From: JAGNZR01 sp051659505 | Lineage (GTDB): Bacteria; Fusobacteriota; Fusobacteriia; Fusobacteriales; Fusobacteriaceae | Direction of reading: 5' to 3' | NCBI GenBank assembly: GCA_051659505.1 | Contig: JBOFOQ010000043.1 | Span: 1 to 18,074 of the forward strand | DNA: 18,074 bases | In this document: one piece after another, positions 7,766-14,583 of the stretch | Layout of the letters: every line of letters starts with the position of its first letter | Numbering within the stretch: the first letter of the stretch is position 1 | Notes under the pieces: model-generated | What the model was told of the DNA's origin: nothing | Databases searched by the model: none | What the model saw: the letters and a program-made list of their open reading frames with translations, nothing else | Translations under genes and position numbers: made by a program

Positions 7766-7877
7766 AGATGATTTAGTTATTACTGAAAATGAAATAATTG
7801 TAAAAACTTATAAAAATCAGATAAATAAATATAAAATTAATTTTACAAATAATGAAGAATTTTTATTAACAATTTAA
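7734..7877 (+). CDS. 47-residue ORF of unknown function
   Basis: The ATG is preceded by GGGGGGAG 7 nt upstream, although that purine run also encodes the GGS of the cysteine-synthase remnant it overlaps. The peptide begins MNIYINGNLIKDDLVITE, is polar and shows alternating strand-like character. The stop lies 11 bp before the AlaX-like gene. It is either a small protein of this operon or the intact tail of a larger gene whose front was lost in the same deletion that cut the cysteine synthase. No family is recognised. Confidence 0.4.
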   Translation: MNIYINGNLIKDDLVITENEIIVKTYKNQINKYKINFTNNEEFLLTI

Positions 7878-7888
7878 AAGGAGCGATT

Positions 7889-8641
7889 ATGAAAACAGAA
7901 AAAATATATTATAGAAATCAATTTCAAACATCATGTGAAGCGGTTTTAATTGCAAGTACAGAAAATGGATTAATATTTGATAAAACTGTTGCTTATCCAG
8001 AGGGTGGAGGGCAGATAGGAGATATTGGAGTTCTAATCAGATGTAAAGATGGATTTGAAATTCCATTTTATAATACAACAAAAATTAAAGGTAGAAATCT
8101 TTTTTTTAATGATTTTCCTAGCATAAAAGTAGAAAACCAAATTGTACATCATATAGATAACAATTACGAATTTGAAAAAGATGAAAAATTTCCTATAAAG
8201 TTAGACAATGTAAAAAGATCCCAGGCAACTCTTCATCATTCTGGTTTACATCTAGCCTTAATGGTTTTAGAAGAAATGATTTCAGGTATTGATAAAAAAA
8301 TAGTTGGTGCTAAAATAACTGATAAATATGGAAGACTTGATTTTTCAATAGATTTTAAATTCACTCCTGAACAAATAGCTCATATAGAATCTCGTTGTAA
8401 TGAATATATCGACAAAAATATTCCAATAAATATGTTTTCTCATCCAGAGGAAAATGAAGCTTTATATTGGAAATGTGATAATTACATTGTTCCTTGTGGT
8501 GGAACTCATTGTGAAAACACAAAAGATTTAGTGGGAATAAAAATTAAGAGAAAGAGCATTGGGAAAACATCTGAAAGGTTAATTGTTGAATTACCTTTTA
8601 ATGAAGAGTTTTTAAAATTATATGGTGATTTAAATGATTAA
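7889..8641 (+). CDS. AlaX-like alanyl-tRNA editing (tRNA_SAD) protein
   Basis: A 250-residue stand-alone editing domain. Residues 36-45 (YPEGGGQIGD) match the glycine-rich entry motif of AlaRS-type editing domains. The zinc/catalytic motif HxxxH is at His117/His121 and the second zinc motif CxxxH at Cys203/His207 (PCGGTHCEN). AlaX proteins hydrolyse mischarged Ser- or Gly-tRNA(Ala); related members edit other tRNAs. AAAAGGAG lies 6 nt upstream. Its stop overlaps the following transporter start by 8 bp, implying translational coupling. The company of a PLP-enzyme remnant, a MocR regulator and an exporter hints that the operon dealt with a non-standard amino acid that could be mischarged; this is inference. 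Confidence 0.85.
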   Translation: MKTEKIYYRNQFQTSCEAVLIASTENGLIFDKTVAYPEGGGQIGDIGVLIRCKDGFEIPFYNTTKIKGRNLFFNDFPSIKVENQIVHHIDNNYEFEKDEKFPIKLDNVKRSQATLHHSGLHLALMVLEEMISGIDKKIVGAKITDKYGRLDFSIDFKFTPEQIAHIESRCNEYIDKNIPINMFSHPEENEALYWKCDNYIVPCGGTHCENTKDLVGIKIKRKSIGKTSERLIVELPFNEEFLKLYGDLND

Positions 8642-9527
8642 AGGGGCTTCAATTAATAGCACTTCTAAAGTTACTTTAGAAAGTAAATTTATATTATTAA
8701 CAATTTTGGCGATTTGTTTTTTAGCAACTGGTGGAATTTTTGTAAAATTAAGTTCACTTCCACCAATAGCAACAGCTTTTTATAGAATTTTATTTTCAAT
8801 GCCAATACTTTATCCATTTGTTAAAACTGATTTAATAAAAACATCTAAAAAAGATAGATACTTAATTTCTTTAGCGGGAATTTTTTTAGCTTTAGATTTA
8901 ATTTTCTGGAATATATCTTTTCATTTAACAACTGTAGCAAACGCTAATTTATTAGCTAATCTAGTTCCTTTTACAGTTATTCCAGTTTCTTATTTTTTAT
9001 ATAAAAAACATCTATCAAAAGTTTTTATTATTGGATTATTTATAACTTTAATTGGATTGTTTGTTCTTATGTCTGGAAAGCTAAATCCTAATATAAATAA
9101 TTTTAAAGGAGATATATTAGCATTTATTACCTCAATCTTTTATGGATTATTTTTACTTGTTGTTTCTAATATGAGAAAGAGAGTAGATGCTATGACAATT
9201 ATATTTATAAGTGGATATGGAGGAGCACTTACACTATTTATAGCTATGTTTGTAATAGAAGGATTTCACTATCCAAAAACTATAAATGAAATACTTCCTC
9301 TTGTGGGTCTAGCTTTAGTATCTCAAATTTTAGGACAGGGTCTTTTGAGTTATTGTATAGGAAAAATTGATATAACTTTGTCATCTGTTTTACTCTTAAG
9401 CCAACCTATTATTGCAGCTTTATACTCTTACTTTATTTTTAGAGAAAACCTTACTTTACAAGAAATTTTTGGTATTTTAATTGTCTTAATAGGGATATAT
9501 TTAGCTAAAATAGGAAATAATAATTAA
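8634..9527 (+). CDS. EamA/DMT-superfamily transporter
   Basis: A 297-residue integral membrane protein with about ten hydrophobic segments arranged as two EamA repeats (about residues 18-147 and 160-292). The first repeat has the typical PPIATAFYRILFS segment and the second ends in LTLQEIFGILIVLIGIYLAK, a very common DMT ending. Family members export amino acids or metabolites. The start overlaps the AlaX-like gene by 8 bp and has only a weak GGTGAT upstream, consistent with coupled translation. The substrate is unknown; an amino-acid exporter fits the operon context. Confidence 0.88.
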   Translation: MIKGASINSTSKVTLESKFILLTILAICFLATGGIFVKLSSLPPIATAFYRILFSMPILYPFVKTDLIKTSKKDRYLISLAGIFLALDLIFWNISFHLTTVANANLLANLVPFTVIPVSYFLYKKHLSKVFIIGLFITLIGLFVLMSGKLNPNINNFKGDILAFITSIFYGLFLLVVSNMRKRVDAMTIIFISGYGGALTLFIAMFVIEGFHYPKTINEILPLVGLALVSQILGQGLLSYCIGKIDITLSSVLLLSQPIIAALYSYFIFRENLTLQEIFGILIVLIGIYLAKIGNNN

Positions 9528-9531
9528 AATC

Positions 9532-9568
9532 AAAAGAGATTTAGAGGACTTCTAAATCTCTTTTATTA
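9532..9568 (+). terminator. Strong rho-independent terminator after EamA gene
   Basis: Perfect 14-bp stem (9532-9545 with 9551-9564), 5-nt loop GGACT, with T-rich sequence in and after the 3' arm. The A-run at the 5' side would let it work on the minus strand as well. The next 245 bp (9569-9811) hold no recognised gene, only very AT-rich sequence with short stop-rich frames. Confidence 0.9.
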
Positions 9569-9811
9569 TTAAAAAAGACTCTAATTTGCAAAAGATAATT
9601 TTTTTCTAAAAATATTAACTTTAAAAAATTTAGAAATGATAATATTTCGAGGAAAAATGATGCGAGACTTTTAGAGATTTAGAATAATGAATAGTTTAAA
9701 AGAAATAAAAAGTGAATTAAGCAATTAAGTAAAAAATTAAAAAAATCATTAAGATAATATATTGAAATATTACTATTAATTTATAAAATATAATTAAAAC
9801 TTTAAAAACGA

Positions 9812-9998
9812 AGCTAAGTTATATAATGAATTCTCCCAAACGTTAGTCAAAAAAAGAAACTCATGATAAAATCAATATGCTGAGGAAAAACGCAAATTAA
9901 ACGTCAGCGAAAGGAGATTAATCATGAGTATATATAATGATATCATAAAAAGAAAAAAATTTAAACAATTTATTTATTCAGAACAATTAAACTTGTAA
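9812..9998 (+). mobile_element. IS30-family element remnant (5' end only)
   Basis: The segment matches the upstream region and first codons of the left-edge IS30 copy, in the opposite orientation. Only a few differences occur between the shared AGCTAAGTT at 9812 and the transposase start at 9924. The transposase fragment reads MSIYNDIIKRKKF for about 20 residues, then diverges and stops at 9998 after 24 codons. The rest of the element is missing. The candidate RNA-toxin locus begins about 20 bp downstream. Confidence 0.85.
9924..9998 (+). pseudogene. IS30 transposase, 24-codon N-terminal stub
   Basis: It keeps the AGGAGA ribosome site and the first 20 or so codons of the transposase at 1-686, then hits TAA. 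It lacks the helix-turn-helix and the catalytic domain, so it cannot act as a transposase. Confidence 0.85.
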
Positions 9999-10020
9999 TT
10001 TAAGATAATAATAATAAATC

Positions 10021-10049
10021 TTTACTTTTTTTTAATAAAGACGTATAAT
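10021..10049 (+). promoter_or_regulatory. Promoter of the structured RNA upstream of the MazF-like toxin
   Basis: TTTACT (10021-10026), 17-nt spacer, perfect TATAAT (10044-10049). The expected transcript start is near 10056, directly before the first hairpin of the RNA. Confidence 0.65.
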
Positions 10050-10055
10050 TTATTA

Positions 10056-10178
10056 TAAGTTTCAAGAACCTTGTTAGTCAAGGGGGAAACGTGGTAGTTC
10101 AAGAAGCCTTTATTTAATTATTCTTAAATTAAAGGACGTGTACACAAGACATACTTTCCTAAGTATGTCTATTTTTTT
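10056..10178 (+). ncRNA. Candidate structured antitoxin RNA upstream of MazF-like toxin
   Basis: About 120 nt with no convincing ORF. It contains two related blocks, each TTCAAGAA followed by a hairpin and then ACGTG. Block one: CCTTG/CAAGG, with outer arms GTTTC and GAAAC closing around it. Block two: a longer CCTTTA...TAAAGG hairpin of about 11 bp. The transcript would end at the terminator at 10147-10178. A promoter, structured repeat RNA, terminator and then a MazF-fold gene is the type III TA layout. The repeats are imperfect, so the antitoxin role is less certain than for the 16.6 kb locus. Confidence 0.55.
10147..10178 (+). terminator. Terminator between structured RNA and toxin gene
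   Basis: Perfect 10-bp stem AGACATACTT/AAGTATGTCT (10147-10156 with 10161-10170), TCCT loop, then A and seven T. The toxin's ribosome site follows directly, so toxin synthesis would need read-through. Confidence 0.9.
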
Positions 10179-10193
10179 ATGGAGGGTTCCCAA

Positions 10194-10550
10194 ATGGAAA
10201 TACACGGAGTTTATTTAATTGATTTTGGAATAAATATAGGAAATGAATTTAATGGAAAACATTATGGTATAATAATATCTTCTAAATCTCACAAAGATGA
10301 AACAATGTTAGTTGTACCCATAACAAGTAAAAAAGCTAAAGTTAAATATAGAGGAGGTTTTACAATAGATAATAACAAATATCAAAAAAATCCTAGTTGT
10401 TCCTTCTCATTTGCTAAAGTTAGAAAAATAAAAGAAATAGATAAAAAAAGAATTATTACAAAAAAATTAATTTATAAATTAGATGAAATAGACGTAAATA
10501 AATTAAAAACAAGTTTAAAAGATGTTATTGTAAGCCTAAATCAGTGCTAA
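10194..10550 (+). CDS. MazF/PemK-fold toxin, possibly CptN-like type III TA toxin
   Basis: The start is placed at the ATG at 10194 (118 aa): GGAGGG ends 7 nt upstream, whereas the in-frame ATG at 10179 lies at the end of the terminator T-run. The N-terminus GVYLIDFG, then EFNGKHYGIIISS and LVVPITSKK follow the PemK/MazF pattern (first strand, ligand-loop region, PIT motif). RGGFTI, KYQKNP and FAKVRKIKEIDKKRI follow; the rest is helical and Lys-rich. MazF-fold proteins are mRNA-cleaving toxins. No small protein antitoxin is encoded next to it; a structured RNA and terminator lie directly upstream. That favours a type III arrangement over a type II MazEF pair. No terminator follows before the pyr operon promoter. 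Confidence 0.7.
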   Translation: MEIHGVYLIDFGINIGNEFNGKHYGIIISSKSHKDETMLVVPITSKKAKVKYRGGFTIDNNKYQKNPSCSFSFAKVRKIKEIDKKRIITKKLIYKLDEIDVNKLKTSLKDVIVSLNQC

Positions 10551-10582
10551 TCCCTACTAACTCCCCCTCCAACAAAAACACC

Positions 10583-10611
10583 TTGCTATTTTTATTTTTT
10601 CATGGTAAAAT
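10583..10611 (+). promoter_or_regulatory. Promoter of the pyr operon
   Basis: TTGCTA (10583-10588), 17-nt spacer, TAAAAT (10606-10611). It lies 39 bp before the leader peptide start, and no other promoter-like pair is evident before pyrB. Confidence 0.6.
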
Positions 10612-10649
10612 CTCAAAAGTATAAAAATTTAAGAGAGAGGTGATTATAA

Positions 10650-10793
10650 ATGTTTTTATTTTTTAAAACAAATTTAATTAAATTAAAACCTATAATAACA
10701 TTTATCTTTTCCATTTTTAAATTTTATTTTAATTATTATATTTTAAAAAATATTAATTATATATTTCCCTCAATAAAGAAGTGTCTTCTATGA
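10650..10793 (+). CDS. pyrL-like leader peptide of the pyrimidine operon
   Basis: A 47-codon ORF with a strong ribosome site (AGAGAGGTG, about 8 nt upstream). The peptide is Phe-, Ile-, Leu- and Tyr-rich (MFLFFKTNLIKLK start, SIKKCLL end), reflecting a very U-rich message. Its TGA stop (10791-10793) lies within the upstream inner arm of the attenuator hairpin, so a ribosome finishing the leader would block the terminator. This matches the E. coli pyrBI leader (44 codons), where low UTP slows RNA polymerase at U-rich sites, keeps the ribosome close and permits read-through. The sequence similarity is architectural only; the peptide is probably a device for coupling, not a functional protein. 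Confidence 0.7.
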   Translation: MFLFFKTNLIKLKPIITFIFSIFKFYFNYYILKNINYIFPSIKKCLL

Positions 10794-10821
10794 TTTTCAT
10801 AGTTGTCACTTCTTTTTTTTT
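10776..10821 (+). terminator. Attenuator (rho-independent terminator) before pyrB
   Basis: Outer stem AAGAAGTG/CACTTCTT (10776-10783 with 10807-10814), an internal loop, inner stem CTATGA/TCATAG (10788-10793 with 10797-10802) and a TTT loop, then an uninterrupted T tract to 10821. It overlaps the last codons and stop of the leader peptide and sits 27 bp before pyrB. Confidence 0.88.
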
Positions 10822-10847
10822 AGCATAATAAACTAGGAGGCATTACT

Positions 10848-11933
10848 ATGAATCATTTTATCTCTATATCTGATTTTTCAAAGGAACAACTTCTTGATAT
10901 TTTGCACTTAGCAAAAGAACTAAAAGAAAATCCCCAACCTAATCTTATTAACAATAAGATTGTGGCTACTCTCTTCTTTGAACCCTCTACTAGAACTAGG
11001 TTATCCTTTACATCTGCAGCATATAAAATAGGTGGAAAAGTTTTAGGTTTTGATTCTCCTGACGGGACTTCTGTACAAAAAGGAGAAACTTTAAGAGACA
11101 CAATAAAAGTTATTCAAAACTATTCAGATGTAATTATAATGAGAAACCCTCTTGAAGGTTCTGCTAAATTTATTTCAGATTTTTCTACAGTTCCAATTAT
11201 TAATGCTGGAGATGGTTCTAATGAACATCCTTCTCAAACATTTTTAGATTTATTTACGATTTATGAGGAACAAGGAAAAATAGAAGGACTAAAAATAGCT
11301 TTTATTGGAGATTTAAAATATGGGCGTACAGTTCACTCCTTAACAAAAGCACTTTCTTTTTTTAATTGTGAGTTCTATTTTGTAGCACCAGACATAATTC
11401 AAATACCTGACTACATAACAGAGGATTTAGATAAAAAAAATATAAAATACAATAAATTAAGTGATTTTAAAGAAATTTTAAATAATATAGATATTATGTA
11501 TGTTACAAGAGTTCAAAAAGAAAGATTTGACAATATTAATAATTATGAAAAAGTTAAAGATAGTTTTATTATAAAAAAATCTGACTTAGAAAAAGTTAAA
11601 GATAATTTAATAATTCTTCATCCTCTACCTAGGGTTAATGAAATAGCCTTAGATGTAGATAATACTAAATTTGCTAAGTACTTTGAGCAAGCTGCAAATG
11701 GTATTCCTGTTAGAGAAGCTTTAATTGGAATAGCTTTAAACAAAATAAAATTGAATAGTAATTTTAACAATGATTTTAGTAAAGTATCTTGTGCTAATAA
11801 AAATATTTTTACTTCTAACTCAATTATTTGTAAAAATACTAAATGTATTACTAGAAACGAGGAAACAGAAAATAAATATATTCTAGAAGATAATACTAAA
11901 AACTGCTACTATTGTGGAAAAAAAATAATTTAA
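10848..11933 (+). CDS. pyrB: Aspartate carbamoyltransferase with PyrI-like zinc-ribbon tail
   Basis: It makes N-carbamoyl-aspartate from carbamoyl phosphate and aspartate. The catalytic chain is intact: carbamoyl-phosphate motif FEPSTRTR (44-51), the mobile-loop lysine in SVQKGETL (Lys78), HPSQTFLD (127-134) and HPLPR near residue 260. Catalytic chains are usually about 305 aa; this protein is 361. The extra tail contains CKNTKC and CYYC (Cys328, Cys333, Cys353, Cys356), the same CxxxxC...CxxC pattern as the zinc domain of PyrI (E. coli Cys109, 114, 138, 141), including the preceding hydrophobic run. The PyrI N-terminal nucleotide-binding domain is absent and no separate pyrI is present. GGAGG lies 7 nt upstream. 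First gene of the operon, downstream of the attenuator. Confidence 0.93.
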   Translation: MNHFISISDFSKEQLLDILHLAKELKENPQPNLINNKIVATLFFEPSTRTRLSFTSAAYKIGGKVLGFDSPDGTSVQKGETLRDTIKVIQNYSDVIIMRNPLEGSAKFISDFSTVPIINAGDGSNEHPSQTFLDLFTIYEEQGKIEGLKIAFIGDLKYGRTVHSLTKALSFFNCEFYFVAPDIIQIPDYITEDLDKKNIKYNKLSDFKEILNNIDIMYVTRVQKERFDNINNYEKVKDSFIIKKSDLEKVKDNLIILHPLPRVNEIALDVDNTKFAKYFEQAANGIPVREALIGIALNKIKLNSNFNNDFSKVSCANKNIFTSNSIICKNTKCITRNEETENKYILEDNTKNCYYCGKKII

Positions 11934-11977
11934 CTTATGTATACAAACAATAATAATTTAAAATATAGGGGGGATTT

Positions 11978-12787
11978 ATGTTTTTAGAAAACTGTCTTAT
12001 TATAGATAATTGCTCACTAGGTAGTGATAATTATCTATTAAAAATTAAAAGTGAAAAATGTATAGAAAACTCTAAACCTGGACAATTTTTTATGCTTAAA
12101 TGTAAAAATGAAATAACTATTTTAAGAAGACCTATTAGTTTACATTATGTTAACAAAAAAGAAAAAATACTTGAGTTTTATTTTGAAACAAAAGGGAAAG
12201 GAACTAAAGAATTTTCAAAATTAAAAAAAGATGACTTTATAGAAATACAAGGTCCTTTAGGTCAAGGATTTTCCACTGATTTAAAAAATGAAAATATACT
12301 TGTAATTGGTGGTGGTATGGGAATTGCTCCTATGAAGTTTACAATTGAAACTCTAGCTTTTAATAATAATATCACTTTTATTGCTGGAGCTAGGTCTAAG
12401 GAACATATTAAAATTTTAGATAATTTTGATCTTTCAAATATTTCTACTCATATAGCTACAGATGATGGTTCTTACGGAACTCACGGCAATGTTGTTCAAG
12501 TTTTAAAGTCCCTTTTACTTATGGGTAAATACGATAAAATTTTAACATGTGGACCTCATAAAATGATGGAAGCTATCTATAAGGTTGCTAAAAGTGAGAA
12601 TATTAAAATTGAAGTTTCCCTAGAAGAAAGAATGGCATGTGGTGTCAAAGCTTGTGTTGGATGTTCTATTAAAACAAAGAATGGAATGAAAAAAGTTTGT
12701 GCTGACGGTCCTGTATTTAATGGTTACGATGTTATGGAAAAAGAGTATCTTATTAATTTTGATGAAGTTACTGTTTGTTGTAATTAA
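11978..12787 (+). CDS. pyrK: Dihydroorotate dehydrogenase B, FAD/[2Fe-2S] electron-transfer subunit
   Basis: It passes electrons from dihydroorotate dehydrogenase PyrD to NAD+. A ferredoxin-reductase-like protein: FAD-binding motif LRRPIS (49-54), NAD-binding GGGMGIAP (111-118), and a C-terminal [2Fe-2S] site with Cys221, Cys226, Cys229 and Cys241 (CGVKACVGC...VCADGP). The 269-residue length is normal. The start follows an AGGGGGG site. It lies 44 bp after pyrB and 19 bp before pyrD, so the pair forms a class 1B enzyme that uses NAD+, suitable for an anaerobe. Confidence 0.94.
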   Translation: MFLENCLIIDNCSLGSDNYLLKIKSEKCIENSKPGQFFMLKCKNEITILRRPISLHYVNKKEKILEFYFETKGKGTKEFSKLKKDDFIEIQGPLGQGFSTDLKNENILVIGGGMGIAPMKFTIETLAFNNNITFIAGARSKEHIKILDNFDLSNISTHIATDDGSYGTHGNVVQVLKSLLLMGKYDKILTCGPHKMMEAIYKVAKSENIKIEVSLEERMACGVKACVGCSIKTKNGMKKVCADGPVFNGYDVMEKEYLINFDEVTVCCN

Positions 12788-12806
12788 AATTTTAACGGAG
12801 GTTATT

Positions 12807-13721
12807 TTGAAGAAATTAGAAACAACTTTTTTAGGATTTAAATTTAAAAATCCTATTATTACATCTTCAGGTTGCTTTGGTTTTGGACTAGAGTATAAAA
12901 ACTATTTTGACCCTAATGAACTTGGAGGAATAGTTGTAAAAGGATTAACTCTTGAGCCTAGAGAAGGAAATTTAGGTACAAGAATAGCAGAAACTCCAGC
13001 TGGAATGTTAAACTGTGTTGGACTTGAAAATCCAGGAATAGATGTTTTTGAAAACACAATATTAAAAGAGATTAAAAACAGTGGAATTACAGTTCCAATT
13101 ATAGTTAATATTAACGGAAAAACACTTGAAGAATATATCGCCATTGCTAAAAGAGTTGAGAAAATAAAAGAAGTTGATATTGTTGAATTAAACATCTCAT
13201 GCCCTAATGTCAAAGATGGAGGAATGGCTTTTGGTGCTAATCCTGAAGTTGCTGGTCTTGTTACTAGAGAGGTTAGAAAAGTATTGTCCAAACCACTTAT
13301 TGTAAAATTATCACCTAATGTTACTGATATTGCCTACATTGCAAAAGTTGTGGAAGAAAACGGAGCTGACGCAGTTTCCCTTATAAATACTTTACTAGGT
13401 ATGGCAATAGATATAAAAACTAGAAAACCTATCCTTGGAAATATTATGGGAGGCCTCTCTGGACCAGCTGTTAAACCAGTTGCTTTAAGAATGGTTTATC
13501 AAGTGGCGAAAGCTGTTAAAATTCCTATTGTTGGAATGGGAGGAATTAACTCTGCTGAAGATGCTTTAGAGTTTATTATGGCTGGAGCTACTCTTGTTTC
13601 TCTTGGAACTGGAATTTTTGTTAATCCTGTTCTTCCTGTGGAAGTTAAAAACGGATTACTTTTATACTGCAATGAAAACTCTATAAATAATATTCAAGAT
13701 ATTAAAGGATGCATATTATAA
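12807..13721 (+). CDS. pyrD: Dihydroorotate dehydrogenase B, catalytic subunit
   Basis: It oxidises dihydroorotate to orotate with FMN, working with PyrK. The start is a TTG at 12807 with GGAGG 5 nt upstream, giving 304 aa, the normal class 1B length; a longer reading from 12699 would add 36 residues lying inside pyrK in another frame and is rejected. The class 1B catalytic cysteine is Cys132 in NISCPN. Other family motifs: SSGCFGFG near the start, VKLSPNVTDI, and the phosphate-binding GMGGINSAEDALEFIMAGA with SLGTGIF near the end. Use of TTG may lower translation relative to pyrK. Confidence 0.94.
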   Translation: MKKLETTFLGFKFKNPIITSSGCFGFGLEYKNYFDPNELGGIVVKGLTLEPREGNLGTRIAETPAGMLNCVGLENPGIDVFENTILKEIKNSGITVPIIVNINGKTLEEYIAIAKRVEKIKEVDIVELNISCPNVKDGGMAFGANPEVAGLVTREVRKVLSKPLIVKLSPNVTDIAYIAKVVEENGADAVSLINTLLGMAIDIKTRKPILGNIMGGLSGPAVKPVALRMVYQVAKAVKIPIVGMGGINSAEDALEFIMAGATLVSLGTGIFVNPVLPVEVKNGLLLYCNENSINNIQDIKGCIL

Positions 13722-13746
13722 AAACTTTAAAACATAGGAGAAAAAA

Positions 13747-14460
13747 ATGAATATATCAGATAAAATAATTATAGCACTTGATTTTCCAACTATTGAAGAA
13801 GCAAAGAAAACTGTAGAAGAACTAGGTAATAGTGCCAGTACTTATAAAGTTGGACTTGAACTTTTTTTAAACTCCAAAGGAAGTATGGTAGATTACTTAG
13901 TGAAAAAAAATAAAAAAGTGTTTCTAGATTTAAAATTCCACGATATACCTAATACTGCTGCTATGGCTTCTGTTTTCGCAGCTAAGGAAAAATGTTTTAT
14001 GTTTAATGTTCACGCTAGTGGTGGAGCAAAAATGATGAGTGAAGTTGCTAAGAAAGTTAAAGAATTTAACAAAGATGTTCTTGTTATTGCTGTTACAATA
14101 TTAACTAGTTTTAATGAAGTAGAACTAAAAGAAACTTTTAACTCCACATTATCTTTAAAGGAACTAGCATTAAATTTAGCTAAAATTACTAAACATAGTG
14201 GTTTAGACGGTATTGTTTGCTCTCCTTGGGAAGCTGGACACATAAAAAAACAGTGTGGAGATAATTTTAAAACCATATGTCCAGGTGTTAGACCTCTTTG
14301 GTCTCTTGCTAATGATCAAGAAAGAATTATGACTCCCCACGACGCAGTTTTAAACGGTTGTGATTTTTTAGTAATAGGAAGACCTATAACTAAACATGAG
14401 AACCCTAAGCTTGCTTTTAATCTAATTTTAGATGAAATAAAATTAGCGTTACAAGTTTAA
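13747..14460 (+). CDS. pyrF: Orotidine 5'-phosphate decarboxylase
   Basis: Converts OMP to UMP. The catalytic DxKxxD motif is present (DLKFHD, Asp61, Lys63, Asp66), with the N-terminal ALDFP strand, the CSPWEA segment and the phosphate-binding GRPIT near residue 215. It has 237 residues, typical for the family. TAGGAG lies 6 nt before the ATG, 25 bp after pyrD. The following 123-bp gap before pyrE is the longest inside the operon. It holds a weak AT-rich hairpin (AAAAAAC/GTTTTTT near 14525-14543), not a convincing terminator. Confidence 0.95.
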   Translation: MNISDKIIIALDFPTIEEAKKTVEELGNSASTYKVGLELFLNSKGSMVDYLVKKNKKVFLDLKFHDIPNTAAMASVFAAKEKCFMFNVHASGGAKMMSEVAKKVKEFNKDVLVIAVTILTSFNEVELKETFNSTLSLKELALNLAKITKHSGLDGIVCSPWEAGHIKKQCGDNFKTICPGVRPLWSLANDQERIMTPHDAVLNGCDFLVIGRPITKHENPKLAFNLILDEIKLALQV

Positions 14461-14583
14461 AGTAAAAAAGTAAGAATTGTATTTTATTATTATTCGTATA
14501 CATTAGAGTATATTGATTTTTATAAAAAACGTTTGTTTTTTTATGTATATGTTCAAAAATAAAAATTAAAAGGAGTAACTATT

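Noticed and set aside
9569..9811. Possible small genes in the AT-rich gap after the EamA terminator
   Set aside because: Frames are short, stop-rich and lack ribosome sites; nothing supportable seen.
10056..10140. RNA before the MazF-like gene as a known metabolite riboswitch or group II intron domain V
   Set aside because: No match to riboswitch cores or to domain V that I can recognise, and the downstream gene is not a metabolic gene.
10853..11101. 82-codon minus-strand ORF inside pyrB
   Set aside because: Antisense shadow of pyrB catalytic motifs.
12699..12806. Longer PyrD start giving 36 extra residues
   Set aside because: The extra residues are the pyrK 3' end read in another frame; GGAGG followed by TTG at 12807 gives the normal family length.
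12902..13291. 129-codon minus-strand ORF inside pyrD
   Set aside because: Antisense shadow of a clearly conserved gene with no ribosome site or recognisable domain.
14010..14276. 88-codon minus-strand ORF inside pyrF
   Set aside because: Antisense shadow of pyrF.
14521..14545. AT-rich hairpin between pyrF and pyrE as a terminator
   Set aside because: Stem is only A-T pairs plus one C-G, without a proper T tract after it; not reported as a feature.
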